A stretch of 64,000 nucleotides of DNA from Gibbula magus. Its lineage: Eukaryota; Mollusca; Gastropoda; Trochida; Trochidae. The notes below the pieces were generated by a model. It saw only the letters and a program-made list of their open reading frames with translations, did not search any database and was not told where the DNA came from. The stretch is from contig OW388289.1 in NCBI GenBank assembly GCA_936450465.1, positions 75,070,593-75,134,592 on the forward strand, read 5' to 3'. Shown here piece after piece: positions 37,436-47,609 of this stretch (position 1 is the stretch's first letter; each line of letters begins with the position of its first letter). The position numbers and the translations under genes are program-made.

Positions 37436-39176
37436 CTTCACACAAAACATACATAGACCACGATGGGTTATATTCATAGATTGGGACAAAGGTTGGTTGT
37501 ATCCTACTTGGTAATACGGTACGATATTGGGTTTAAAAAGAAAAGAAAAACATTTCTGATTGGAAATAGCCGCCAATCTCTTTCATAATTCCATTACAAT
37601 ATTGTGACAGGTTTAACTTTCTATCATCTACTGTACAGCTAAATAGAACTTCTAATTCAGGACGATATTAGACTTGAAAGACTGCTATAAGAAGTACGAT
37701 AACCTTTCATGGATATTCGTCATCACAAGAGCAAGGGATCAAAGCTCTCTCCCCGGCTAATGCCAGTAGCAGCTTCTGGTCATGAAACCATTACCTAATT
37801 ACATACCTTCTACAGTGACAAAGGCGACTATTTTCTTAGCAAAGGTTAGTTGCTCGAAAGCAAGAGGAGATTTTTCGTGTTTAAAGACCTGACCTATAGA
37901 CAAAAGGTAGTTTTATAGATCTGACAATGATAGAACGAAGTGAACTATAGAGGACATGGTATGGAACATAGGGGTGCGATACTTACATCCTTGTTGATAT
38001 ACTTAGGTGTTTGATATATAACGATTAATAAGTATCCCTCCTTTTTGGATTATGTCAATATATATTATGCATATGTGATTGAAATTGACTTAAAATCTTA
38101 TTACAGAATGTTTATCATATCACTGAGTGTACACGCACATGCATGCATTTACATGTATGTAAAACATATATTTGCATGTCCAAAATTTTCAGGGTTTTTT
38201 ATTTGAAATTCCATCAATGTTATCACATTCAAACTATTAAGGAGGGAGGTAACGCGAATAATTCTATCAGTCCCTCAATTTGATCATGAACTTTGATCAC
38301 TGAGCGATACAGATTCAAGCAAGGATGGTCAGGAAATATGAGCGCGGAGCATTGACTTGGTTTGAACTTGTTTCATGTGCAAGAAGCCTTAAATCTAGTT
38401 ACATCCTTCCGGTGTAGTTCGGTCTCGTTTCCCTCCATTAATCTTATTTTCACGGAGAAGCAGATATATGGGTCGTGCTTATATCCGCAGAGAAAATGAT
38501 TTCATCTGTAGTCCCTTTGTAGAATAGAAAAACACTCGTGCAGGTTTTTTTTTACCGTGGTTAACAGTTTATAACCTATGCCACCTACGCGATCCCGACA
38601 GCTTCGTTAGAAACGATTGCTGAAATGCGATTTGGATACAGCCACATATTTATTCTTCCATTACGCTTAATCTCTGGTGAATACCATATGGACTCCGACA
38701 CTGCCAGCTACATACGCAAGCAGTGCACATACAGCATCTTTGTAGTGTAGCCCCCATTGATCAGTACAATAAATTGAAAGGTTAAACAAATTCAAAGATG
38801 AATATACCTAGCTTCTGGACTTTTAAAAGAGATCAACGTTCATTTACAGTAATGTCTTTTTCAAATCAAAGTTGATCTACAGCCATGCCTTTGTCAATGC
38901 ACAGTTCATGTGCAACAATGCCTGTTGTCAATGCACAGTTCATGTGCAGCCATACATTTGCATAAAATACCTTCAGCATGTTAACGTTAATATGCAACAA
39001 TATATATATATATATATATACCTATTATCAATTCACAGTTAATTTACAAAAAAGCTTATCAACAACAGAAATTTCATTTTTAAGGTTGTATCTTATCAAT
39101 TCAGATTTCATTGGCAATGCAATCAAAGTACATAAAAATTTTACAACAATACTTTCATGTTTTTCAAAGTTAAGTT
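37436..39176. other. AT-rich non-coding stretch, possible intron
   Basis: No exon seen. A short duplicated phrase (CAATGCACAGTTCATGTGCA) occurs near 38897 and 38930, and a TA microsatellite lies at 39001-39020. Confidence 0.5.
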
Positions 39177-39813
39177 GCATTATTTGCATCTTATCAATTT
39201 AAATTCCTTTGTTTGGTAAAACTTGATTGCAAGAATACATGAAATTTGTGAAATCGACAGAACTGAATAATAACTATAAGCTAAAGGACATAATATGTTA
39301 ATATTATATTTTATATGTATTCTACACGTTAAATGTGACACACTAATTATTGTCTCATAATGAAGTGTACATATTCAAAATATTATGGACAAGAGTCCGC
39401 TGGTATAGTCATTTCAGTCGATTAAGGTTACCAACTGAAACGGACATTTCAAAAACCTGAATCAGCATTTTAGACTTCTTATAATATAGAGTTGTCCGCA
39501 ATTAAAAGACGATAAAACTAATAAAAGTTATCAAATCTCCTTTGAGATCCCAGGGGACCAACCACCATGAGGTGGTGACATTCTAATCCCGTATCTCGCT
39601 GGAGTGTGTCAGACAACATATTCAGGACTGCAGCCTCGGAGCTGGTCTACTCTGCACGTCATCATTGTCTACTGGCCGGGACCGTGCGTGGGCGGAGGTG
39701 TTGAGGGAAATTACCTAATAGCTTTGGATGTGTCTTTCAACTCTGAGACTTGGCCATCCTGCTTGTGAGCAAACACTGTCGGCTCACGGACAGGGGCCAT
39801 TTCTTATTGATCG
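39177..39813. repeat. segmental duplication, copy 1 (about 637 bp)
   Basis: It begins GCATTATTTGC and ends near TTATTGATCG, and is almost identical to 43543-44184, with only a few substitutions and small indels (for example a short insertion in copy 2 after GGTATAG). The last 270 bp are GC-rich and contain the hairpin ACCACC-ATGA-GGTGGT near 39561 and the candidate first exon 39715-39800. A third, partial copy of the GC-rich part lies at 43431-43537. Confidence 0.9.
39715..39800 (-). CDS. candidate first coding exon, copy 1, unknown protein
   Basis: On the - strand an ATG in strong context (G at -3, G at +4) opens 28 codons (MAPVREPTVFAHKQDG onward) and leaves two bases at a donor, TTAG followed by GTAATTTCC. 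Reading on past the donor gives an immediate TAA, so the frame ends exactly where the splice site is. Codon use is GC3-rich. The same exon is present in copy 2 (44086-44171). Two bases left over fit the exon at 37264-37435. I do not recognise the N-terminus; it has no signal peptide. A + strand frame also crosses this region, so the strand is not proven. Confidence 0.35.
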
Positions 39814-40671
39814 CGCGATACAAAGTGCTAGGTGAGACTTATACTTAGGCTGCCAGCAACACGTCAGTTCATAACCCTTGCATACCGATATATGCAATTG
39901 ATGCCGAGGGAACAATGGGGAGACAGATTGATGTTTATCTGTTTCCTCAAGATTCTATAAACCTAGAGCGTGACAAACATTTAAGGAGTTTGGTCTCGTA
40001 TAGAAACACTTTGTGAACCTACATTCAACCAGTCCTGACATTAAAGAACGGGGCTCGTTTCTCTTACTTGGATTTGTGACTATGTTTTAAGGAATGGTAA
40101 AACGTTTCAGTCAGGTGCTAAATGATAAACAGTTATATCAAAAGTCAGCCAAGGAACATGCGAGTCTTTCAAAATTGTATAGTCTTCTACAAAGAGTTGA
40201 TTTGTTAAGAGGGAACAAATTGAAACAGTGGCTCTTTTCTGGCTGCAGCAATATGTAAGGGGTGATTTGTAAACAGAAGATCTATTCAATGAAATATGGA
40301 TGTCATTGGTTGAAACATCAAACACGATGTTGAAAGTGTGACCGTTTAGCATTCTAATACATTCTGTTCAATTGTCCAGAGATAGTAGATATTTCCATAT
40401 GATCACGTCCTGTATCAGCCGGGACCCCAATATCAGCCTGAGGGCTCCACGGTTGATATTGGTCGAGCCCGATACAAGGTGTGAATGAACACATATATCA
40501 TACTATGTTTATCATATATCATCACCTGGAGATGGCGAGTGTATCACATGTGCAAAATTTCTGTATCTATAAGCAATTATATGATATGATCCATCATTCA
40601 ATCACTGCACATTACATTTATAAATCGTAGTTCTATTCTGCATATAGGCAACTTTAGGAAACTACTCCTCA
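39814..40671. other. non-coding stretch
   Basis: Nothing recognisable. The - strand frame at 40107-40352 has no splice support. Confidence 0.5.
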
Positions 40672-40946
40672 CGAGTGTTATGTATAACTGTAGAATGTAA
40701 TCGAGTATTACGTATAACTGTAGAATGTAATCGAGTGTTATGTATAACTGTAGAATGTAATCGAGTGTTATGTATAACTGTAGAATGTAATCTAGTATTA
40801 TGTATAACTGTAGAATGTAATCGAGTATTATGTATAACTGAAGAATGTAATCGAGTATTATGTATAACTGTAGAATGTAATCGAGTATTATGTATAACTG
40901 AATAATGTAATCGAGTGTTATGTATAACTGAAGAATGTTATCGACA
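40672..40946. repeat. minisatellite, 30-bp unit, about 9 copies
   Basis: The unit TGTATAACTGTAGAATGTAA followed by TCGAGTGTTA repeats without a gap. Variants are CGAGTATTA and CTGAAGAATG. Copies are more than 90 percent alike, indicating recent expansion. The unit is a multiple of three, so a repetitive 10-residue frame stays open (LCITVECNRV); I regard it as an artefact. Confidence 0.95.
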
Positions 40947-41138
40947 GCAAATGGCCATGATAAGTGTCAAGGAACATAATATGGACAACAATCTTTAGAA
41001 AGAACTTTCAAGTTACGCATCAACTGATATAGCAGGTGATTATGACCTTTACCAGGAAGGCCATGGACTAATGATGGTCACACGGAGAGCATCAATATAC
41101 TGCCTATTGTCGGCCTGATTGATTACTTTATCCTTTTA
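40947..41138. other. short non-coding stretch
   Basis: Unique sequence between the minisatellite and the promoter-like block. Nothing else seen. Confidence 0.5.
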
Positions 41139-41250
41139 AGTATCAGAAGCTGACGTCACAGTCCTCTAATGACGTAGCTTCTGAATCTCCTATAAACATA
41201 ATCATAAGCCATCACAGGACACCATCACCTTAATCAGATTAATACGCAAC
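41139..41250 (+). promoter_or_regulatory. promoter-like block: CRE palindrome, second CRE, TATA box, first exon and donor
   Basis: A perfect cAMP-response element TGACGTCA lies at 41151-41158, with a second CRE-like site TGACGTA at 41170-41176. Together they form a larger inverted repeat (AGAAGCTGACGTCA against TGACGTAGCTTCT, 11-bp spacer). A TATA box (TATAAA, 41191-41196) lies downstream. About 55 bp after it is a good splice donor, CGCAAC then GTGAGTAATT (GT at 41251). The spacing suggests a transcription start near 41220 and a short non-coding first exon on the + strand, responsive to CREB/ATF-type factors. This is inference from motif arrangement. Confidence 0.45.
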
Positions 41251-41390
41251 GTGAGTAATTTTAGCATCCAAGGGTCGCTTGGAGGCGAATTTCTGTACTT
41301 TAAAGGTGGTAAAAGGGATTATCTGTGAATTGATTTTGGGTTTAGGAACATGCGATGTGTTTGGTTATAACTAAGCGTGTGTAATTGCAG

Positions 41391-41535
41391 ATTTGGATGA
41401 TTTAGTGCAGAGGGAAACGATAACAAAGAATATCCAGAGACTGGTGGCCTGATCGCCGTCTGAACCGGAGGATATATCTGACCAGGACTTGCCGTGACTA
41501 CATATTATAACAATAAAAATATGACTCGCTGTAAA
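41391..41535 (+). other. candidate second exon of a short transcript, with poly(A) signal
   Basis: An acceptor (AAGCGTGTGTAATTGCAG) lies 140 bp after the donor at 41251, and AATAAA occurs at 41512-41517. That would give a two-exon transcript of under 200 nt before the tail. No ATG-initiated frame of useful length exists in the joined sequence; the open frame LDDLVQRETITKNIQ lacks a start codon. It could be a non-coding RNA, or the true second exon could lie further away. Confidence 0.25.
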
Positions 41536-41720
41536 CCAAAAATTTTGTTCTTATTGCTAATCCACTGTAAACACGACATTACTGGTATTTGAGTTGCAGT
41601 GAGAATACATTGCAAACATCAAAGTACTAGTTATGTTAGTTAGTTCACATTGCAATGTTTTACACTAAAATGTCAATCTGTTTGAAAATGTTGTTATCAT
41701 TTGAAAATAATCATATACGT

Positions 41721-42352
41721 AGAGATTATTAACCAAGTGTGTTTCCGTATCATTAATATAATAAACTGACGGGCAAAAGAAAGTATAACACTCACTTGTT
41801 TTCTGTTAATTCAATATTTTAAAGAGATGAGATGCATTGATTATGGCACGATACAATAACACCTTTCTGAAGTAGTTTGAATGATTCAATTGGGGGCTGT
41901 ATTATTTGTTAAACTAAAATATCATTATTTAAAGTAGACATAGGTGAGAAATGAAATTTACATCAACCCGACCCCTACCATGTTTAAACTGTTGTAAATG
42001 TGTGCAGGACGAGGCACATTTATTGATTTCCACATAGAGTATGTGTTATATGTCGATGAACAATTGTGTTTTATCCAAATGAATTTATTTTAAACTTTGG
42101 AGCTATTCTTTGACTGATTTAATATTTTGGACTAATTTCCAAAACTAGTCAGTCCTTGTGAATACGCCGTCGAAAACTCGAGATATTTGACTTGGAAAAT
42201 TTTACATATGATAGATACAACTGAGTGATATACTTTCTTTTGCCCGTCAGTGTATTTTTATTATGCGAGCCTTTGGCGAACATAATGCATTATTTGTTTA
42301 TTCCATAAATATGATATTTATGATACGGAAACACAAGAGGTTGATAATCTCT
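41721..42352. mobile_element. outer inverted-repeat element, host of the nested MITE
   Basis: The ends are inverted copies of about 40 bp: AGAGATTATTAACCAAGTGT at the left, and the complement of ACACAAGAGGTTGATAATCT at the right, with TGTTTCCGTATCAT shared. Between the arms is the nested element at 41764-42252, plus a short host interior (TTATGCGAGCCTTTGGCG). The outer element must therefore be the older insertion. Confidence 0.65.
41764..42252. mobile_element. nested MITE with 29-bp terminal repeats, TA target
   Basis: Terminal inverted repeats are ACTGACGGGCAAAAGAAAGT at the left and ACTTTCTTTTGCCCGTCAGT at the right, extending to about 29 bp, with TA on both sides. Length is 489 bp with no open frame of transposase size. 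The TA target and terminal-repeat form suggest a Tc1/mariner-type non-autonomous element. Confidence 0.75.
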
Positions 42353-43430
42353 GTATCATATATTGTCCTTATAAGTCATGGTCATGCAAAAGGAATTGAC
42401 CTAGTTAAAGTGGAGTAATTTCATAAAGGTACATCAAAGTGATCGGCGATATATTGCTGTGAAGTGCCTGGGAAAAGTTCTTAATGAAAACAATTTTAAA
42501 AACAAGATGTGCGCCATTCTTTTTAAAAAATCAACAATTGTTCCCTAATTTCTTGGTCATGGAGATATTTTCAATAAGTTCTTAAGTATCTATTTAATAA
42601 TTAAAAAGCACTAATAAATTACCTGGTCACGTTACTAGAACAAGGGAAGTAACTCGAGTTTCAACGTTTTTGAAGCTGCGTTGCAGGGTTGATTCGGATT
42701 GCTTCATAACAGTATCTTTTAAATTTAACGGTTGTTTCCCTTTTTTATGACATTAAGTACCTTTTAATGTACCTAATACTGTGTACTCAGCCCTCAAAAA
42801 CTTCCAAAATGCTTATGCGATCGTCTAGGTGCGTCGGTATGCCACTGTCACATCAAGATTCATTTTGTACACATGACACTGCAGCTACTTGTTGATGCTC
42901 TTGGTCAGTAGCGCACTGAAGGTTTGAATGAATTTTAAAACAAATCTACAATTATCTTGATATCGTTAAAACTATAAATGCACTCTGATAGTGTACCGTA
43001 TCAGATGATTTCTTGTTTTCGAATATCCATTTTTCAAGCGGAAATACTCGGGTAAACTCCCGGTTACGCTTTTCAATGATCCGTAAATAGCTTTAGGATT
43101 CGCATGAAAAGAGTGGAATTTTGCAAATGTAGTTCGTGTATTTGACCTTTGACCTGTTTTGCATATTTATCAGATTTGGATACCAAGTTTATCAGATTGC
43201 TTTATTGCATCGATAACACCCTAAATAAAGAAAAAAAACATCTACCATTTTGTTTTACTCTGACGATTATATGTTGGTTGTATTTTATATAAGCTGGCCA
43301 ATACTGCACCATGATAAATATCAATGTTGAATTTCATTTATGAAAATTGATGAAGAAAGATTAATAATTATGTTCATCAAACAACAAGACTTTCAAGCAC
43401 TTATATATTCACCGCCACTAACACAACACT
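42353..43430. other. AT-rich non-coding stretch
   Basis: No gene or organised repeat seen. Confidence 0.55.
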
Positions 43431-43537
43431 TTGCGATCCCAGGGGACCAACCACCATGAGGTGGTGACATTCTAATCCCGTATGTCGCTGGAGTGTATCA
43501 GACAACATATTCAGGACTGCAGCCTCGGAGCTGGTCT
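43431..43537. repeat. partial third copy of the duplicated GC-rich segment
   Basis: About 107 bp from GATCCCAGGGGACCAACCAC to GAGCTGGTCT match the middle of copies 1 and 2, then stop just before copy 2 begins. The arrangement (3' module followed directly by a full unit) is what a truncated tandem duplication leaves. Confidence 0.85.
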
Positions 43538-43542
43538 TAATA

Positions 43543-44184
43543 GCATTATTTGCCTCTTATCAATTTAAATTCCTTTGTTTGGTAAAACTTGATTGCAAGA
43601 ATACATGAAATTTGTGAAATCGACAGAACTGAAAATAACTATAAGCTAAAGGACATAATATGTTAATATTATATTTTATATGTATTCTACACGTTAAATG
43701 TGACACACTAATTATTGTCTCATAATGAAGTGTACATATTCAAAATATTATGGACAAGAGTCCGCTGGTATAGGCCTAGTCATTTCAGTCGATTAAGGTT
43801 ACCAACTGAAACGGACATTTAAAAAACCTGAATCAGCATTTTAGACTTCTTATAATATAGAGTTGTCCGCAATTAAAAGACGATAAAACTAATAAAAGTT
43901 ATCAAATCTCCTTTGCGATGCCAGGGGACCAACCACCATGAGGTGGTGACATTCTAATCCTGTATCTCGCTGGAGTGTGTCAGACAACATATTCAGGACT
44001 GCAGCCTCGGAGCTGGTCTACTCTGCACGTCATCATTGTCTACTGGCCGGGACCGTGCGTGGGCGGAGGTGTTGAGGGAAATTACCTAATAGCTTTGGAT
44101 GTGTCTTTCAACTCTGAGACTTGGCCATCCTGCTTGTGAGCAAACACTGTCGGCTCACGGACAGGGGCCATTTCTTATTGATCG
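43543..44184. repeat. segmental duplication, copy 2 (about 642 bp)
   Basis: Near-identical to 39177-39813 in the same orientation. It carries the hairpin near 43930 and the candidate first exon at 44086-44171. Sequence on either side differs from that around copy 1, so the copied unit ends at about TTATTGATCG. Confidence 0.9.
44086..44171 (-). CDS. candidate first coding exon, copy 2, unknown protein
   Basis: The same 86-nt exon as 39715-39800, with identical ATG context, open frame and donor. Sequence upstream of AATAAGAAATGG differs between the copies, so if both are used they have different promoters or upstream exons and could serve as alternative first exons for a shared downstream exon (for example 37264-37435). 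Preservation of frame and donor in both copies may simply reflect a young duplication. Confidence 0.3.
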
Positions 44185-44717
44185 TGACATGGACGGCACA
44201 CGGTATACGAGATTAAGTGGACATCGGAACAGATTCAGTTTAATTTTGTACATAGTCTTTCCAAGTACGTAACTGTTGTACAAGGTTATTTGACATTTTA
44301 AGTTTACCTTTTCTTTATGCGCATGGAAAGCTTTGTCCCCAAAGTTATAAATATTTAGATTTTGACAAAAGACAATTATTGAGATAATAAATGTACCATT
44401 ACGTAACCAAATACAATTACGTACATGTATCCTGGAATCCAGACTGATATATACCATTAGCAGACGTCAATGTTTCACCGTTTATGAATATGTTCGTTCA
44501 ATATTTCATTTATGTGTGTCATTTATTCAGCGTCCTAAGGAAATTTGGAATCTGGGGACTTCTTTTTCAAAATTTAATAATAAAAATATATAAATACTTG
44601 TTTTGCACTAATTTCTTTTTCGTATTTGCTTGAACATTAACTTTTAACTGACTTTTAAGGTGCACACTAACCAAAAACGTTCCTTTCCTTTTAACAAGTT
44701 CTATGTTATTAAACTAG
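44185..44717. other. AT-rich non-coding stretch
   Basis: Nothing supportable. The 100-codon - strand frame 44155-44457 overlaps the duplication edge and has no splice support. Confidence 0.45.
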
Positions 44718-45140
44718 GGTAGTATAACTGAGATAACACACTTAAATGTAATTCAATTTGACAAGAAAGTGGGAAAGGGCCCTCTATTTGAACTTTATGT
44801 GATGCTTTTCACAGAGTCAGAAGACCTTTATACGTTGCACATTTCAGATGACATTGTATTAATGTATTCTGTTAAATTGTTATTTGAGATGGTACATACA
44901 CGTAGTTCTAGTCATACATCATATTCAACAAAACAGTGCATTGGTATCGACGAAGATAATAAAACTTTGTATCATACAATGGATGATGTTCTCGGCAGGA
45001 TAAAGCCAACGGATATTTTCTATATCCGTTGGGTCCATATGCGGATATCGATGCAAATTACAGAGGTTTGGAGACGGAACGGAACTTCTTTTGAAAATAA
45101 AGTCATGACGTCAAACGATTTAACAATTGACAACGGATAG
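44718..45140 (+). CDS. long unassigned open frame, possible single-exon or decayed gene
   Basis: This frame is open for 140 codons between a TAG at 44715 and a TAG at 45138, which is long for such AT-rich sequence. The first ATG is at 44802, giving 112 residues. The peptide is mixed and acidic (FTESEDLYTLHISDDIV; NKTLYHTMDDVLGRIKPTD) with no signal peptide, membrane segment or motif I recognise. Codon third positions are AT-rich like the background, which argues against a conserved gene. An 11-bp perfect inverted repeat (CCAACGGATAT, 5-base loop) sits inside it at 45006-45032. Confidence 0.25.
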   Translation, partial: GSITEITHLNVIQFDKKVGKGPLFELYVMLFTESEDLYTLHISDDIVLMYSVKLLFEMVHTRSSSHTSYSTKQCIGIDEDNKTLYHTMDDVLGRIKPTDIFYIRWVHMRISMQITEVWRRNGTSFENKVMTSNDLTIDNG

Positions 45141-45302
45141 CTTCATCAAATAAACATGATATATATTATTAGGAGTAATTCAAGAATTGAAGTAACATAA
45201 TTTTGCAGTCGTTACATGTGTGGCAAACTTTATTCTGATCAAGCAGTGCCAAAACACTTTATCATGAGTTAATATCTTGGCCTACCGAGAAAACCATTTT
45301 AG

Positions 45303-45452
45303 TCACAGGAAACTAGGCAGTTTGAGTCACCTCTTCGTGTACACATTTTCAACTCCACACATGTGACGTGTGTAAAGGTCATTGAAGAATTAACAACCCA
45401 ACCGATAGTTGTGATGTGCCTGTCTGATGCGAGATCAGCCATTTGCAATTGA
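45303..45452 (+). CDS. candidate terminal exon (strand uncertain)
   Basis: After an acceptor-like AACCATTTTAG the + strand is open for 49 codons to TGA, starting on a codon boundary (SQETRQFESPLRVHIF onward, with three cysteines). The - strand is also open across the same bases (45299-45499, MADLASDRHITTIG onward), behind a moderate acceptor. Both readings are protein-like and the segment is GC-richer than its flanks. The + reading accepts the phase-0 exit of 35169-35354, but that is 10 kb away and unproven. Confidence 0.25.
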   Translation, partial: SQETRQFESPLRVHIFNSTHVTCVKVIEELTTQPIVVMCLSDARSAICN

Positions 45453-46177
45453 GTAAAGGGGAAGCAACTCTCGTCCCAAAATGAGATAGACTCGCCCACC
45501 TGATTCCCCGAAGGTGAAATAATGCAAGTTCGAATTTGTTATTGAAACGTTAAATATTTTCCAACTTGAACTTTGAAATTAATGTTGTCAAGCATTTTAG
45601 CGCAAAATGAATAAAGAATGACATAATGACAAAGCGGTTATCATGCTCATTTGTTTCGGGATTGTAAATATCCTGTATTAGTAATAAACACTATATATTT
45701 AGCTCGAAAAGACTCAAAATAACATCTTTCTTCCTAATGCAGGATATTGTCCATCCCAAAACACACTCGCATGATAATCTCTAATCATCATTATAACAGT
45801 ACTCATATAACAAGAAGGACAAGGAGAACTATATTTTCCTCGACGTCTGAGTGGTTACAATGTTCGCTATACGTTGATTGGTTGTTAAAAGCAATTACCG
45901 TTTCCATTGGTTATATTTAAGACCCGAACTACAGCGTACGTCGATAAGGTTCAAACTTGTATACTAGCTTTCTGCATTTAAACATGGTTTATATATTTAT
46001 ACTTAGCTTTTCCGAAGTAGTCATATCACGTTTTCGTGCATATGCCGAAGAGAAAGGTTGGATTAGTTAGTTAATTAATATTGTTCTCAAATAGAAAAAA
46101 ACCTAGTGATGACAAAGTTATGTGTAAAAAAAACTTTGCCGTTGCGCTGAATACAATGACATCATGGGCACGAGCGG
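45453..46177. other. non-coding stretch, possible 3' UTR of the - strand exon
   Basis: AT-rich, with no exon seen. On the - strand this would be the 3' UTR of the exon at 46178-46255. Confidence 0.4.
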
Positions 46178-46255
46178 CTATAAGGTCACACATGCCGATG
46201 GTTGTTTCATTGGTTTTCGTTTGGGCTGACTTGAAACTGGGGTGTCAACGATCTC
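46178..46255 (-). CDS. candidate terminal exon with polybasic CAAX box (small GTPase-like tail)
   Basis: On the - strand a very strong acceptor (TTTCTCTCTTTTTATTACCACCAG) is followed by a phase-0 frame of 25 codons to TAG: EIVDTPVSS, then QPKRKPMKQPSACVTL. A polybasic stretch followed by C-a-a-L at the very C-terminus is the hallmark of geranylgeranylated Rho/Rac/Rap-type GTPases (family knowledge); heterotrimeric G-protein gamma subunits also end in CAAL. The GTPase core would lie on upstream exons at higher coordinates, which I could not find, and the 25-residue match could be chance. A + strand frame (46081-46380) overlaps but lacks such signals. Confidence 0.4.
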   Translation of the reverse strand, partial: EIVDTPVSSQPKRKPMKQPSACVTL

Positions 46256-47609
46256 CTGGTGGTAATAAAAAGAGAGAAAGAATAAAACCTTCAACAGCAG
46301 CAACATCAACAACCGGTATCTTTTATTCTGAAAGACTAGTTCGTATAGACAGTTTAGGTGGTCGACAATACCATGGATAAGCGAGGTAAAGCTTAGTCAT
46401 TACGGGTGGAGATTCATCTCTCCGTCGGATTCTTTATTCGGAAACCTCTATTAAACATACGCGTTTACTTAACAGCTGCGTGCAACAAAGCCGTGATAGA
46501 CATGGCAGAGTATCGATCCCGTCTTATTTTAATTATATAATATTTCTCTCTCGTTATCAATAAAACCAGAGAAAGATTATCCGTGGTTACTCTAACTCGC
46601 TACTTGGTGTCAAATCTGTATTCTCTTACATCGATCAATATAGAAATAGAAAAGAGAATAGAACATACATCAAAATCATTTGGGAAATATAATCTCTGTT
46701 TTCGAGCATACTGCAAATTAGTCACAACATATTTTAAAATGTGAATGATGCTATACCACTATATGAAACTCCGTAGTGATTGTACTAATTTAACTATTTG
46801 GTTTGGTTTTAATTATTTTTATCTGATACTCATAATCCTTTTCGAGGGGAGAAATCTTTAAATTTCAGTCTCACGGAAAACTATTAAAAGTTTAAATTGA
46901 CTCATTGCCCTTACACCATCGGTTACCCAAGGAGTGGAAGGGAGCTTGGCTATTCTAACCGAAGTCTATTATTTTTAGAAACCTTCGACACTATTAAAAT
47001 ACATAATTTTGTATATGCTGTTTTAAATCATGGTTTACATGTTTACATTAACACGGAGTCAGCAGACAATCACTGTTGTCATATATCAGTCGTTCCAGAG
47101 TGACAGAGCTGTCATTCTTTTTTATCCGTTTACAGTGACTATATATAGGGGTGTTTTCATTGACGAAATTGAAGATACTTTATATATTTTACTGTTATTT
47201 TGAAATGGTGTCATGTACCTACAAACGAAAGAAGAGGTACTTGAAGCATATTGCAAACTGAACACTAGTGCTGAATGAACTAAGATTGTGAGTGAAAATG
47301 ATGTTATTTAAATACTGGAAATCAATTAATTAATGGATTAATGTTAATGTCAACATGTCGTAAGGATGACGATAAGAAATAAAATAAGCTGGACAGTCGT
47401 ATAATTATTCTATAAAAAATATGTGTGGCGATTTACATTTTTCATCTAATATATATATATATTCTTTGGCTCTACGGTTCAGATATTTTGGAAACTAGTT
47501 ATCGCTGAACATTTCACAAGTAACAGTTTTAAAGCATAAGCCCACATATAACTTTGCAGAAAATGGTGTGAAGAGGAATACGAGTTGACGGTATCGGGAA
47601 TGTGGTAGA
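46256..47609. other. AT-rich non-coding stretch
   Basis: No exon or repeat seen apart from a short TA run near 47450. Confidence 0.5.

Noticed and set aside
37222..37479. 85-codon + strand frame
   Set aside because: The overlapping - strand frame has a clearer acceptor and better third-position bias, so I preferred it; the choice is not certain.
40675..40905. Repeat protein with LCITVECNRV units
   Set aside because: It is a translation of the 30-bp minisatellite; there is no exon signal and codon use follows the repeat.
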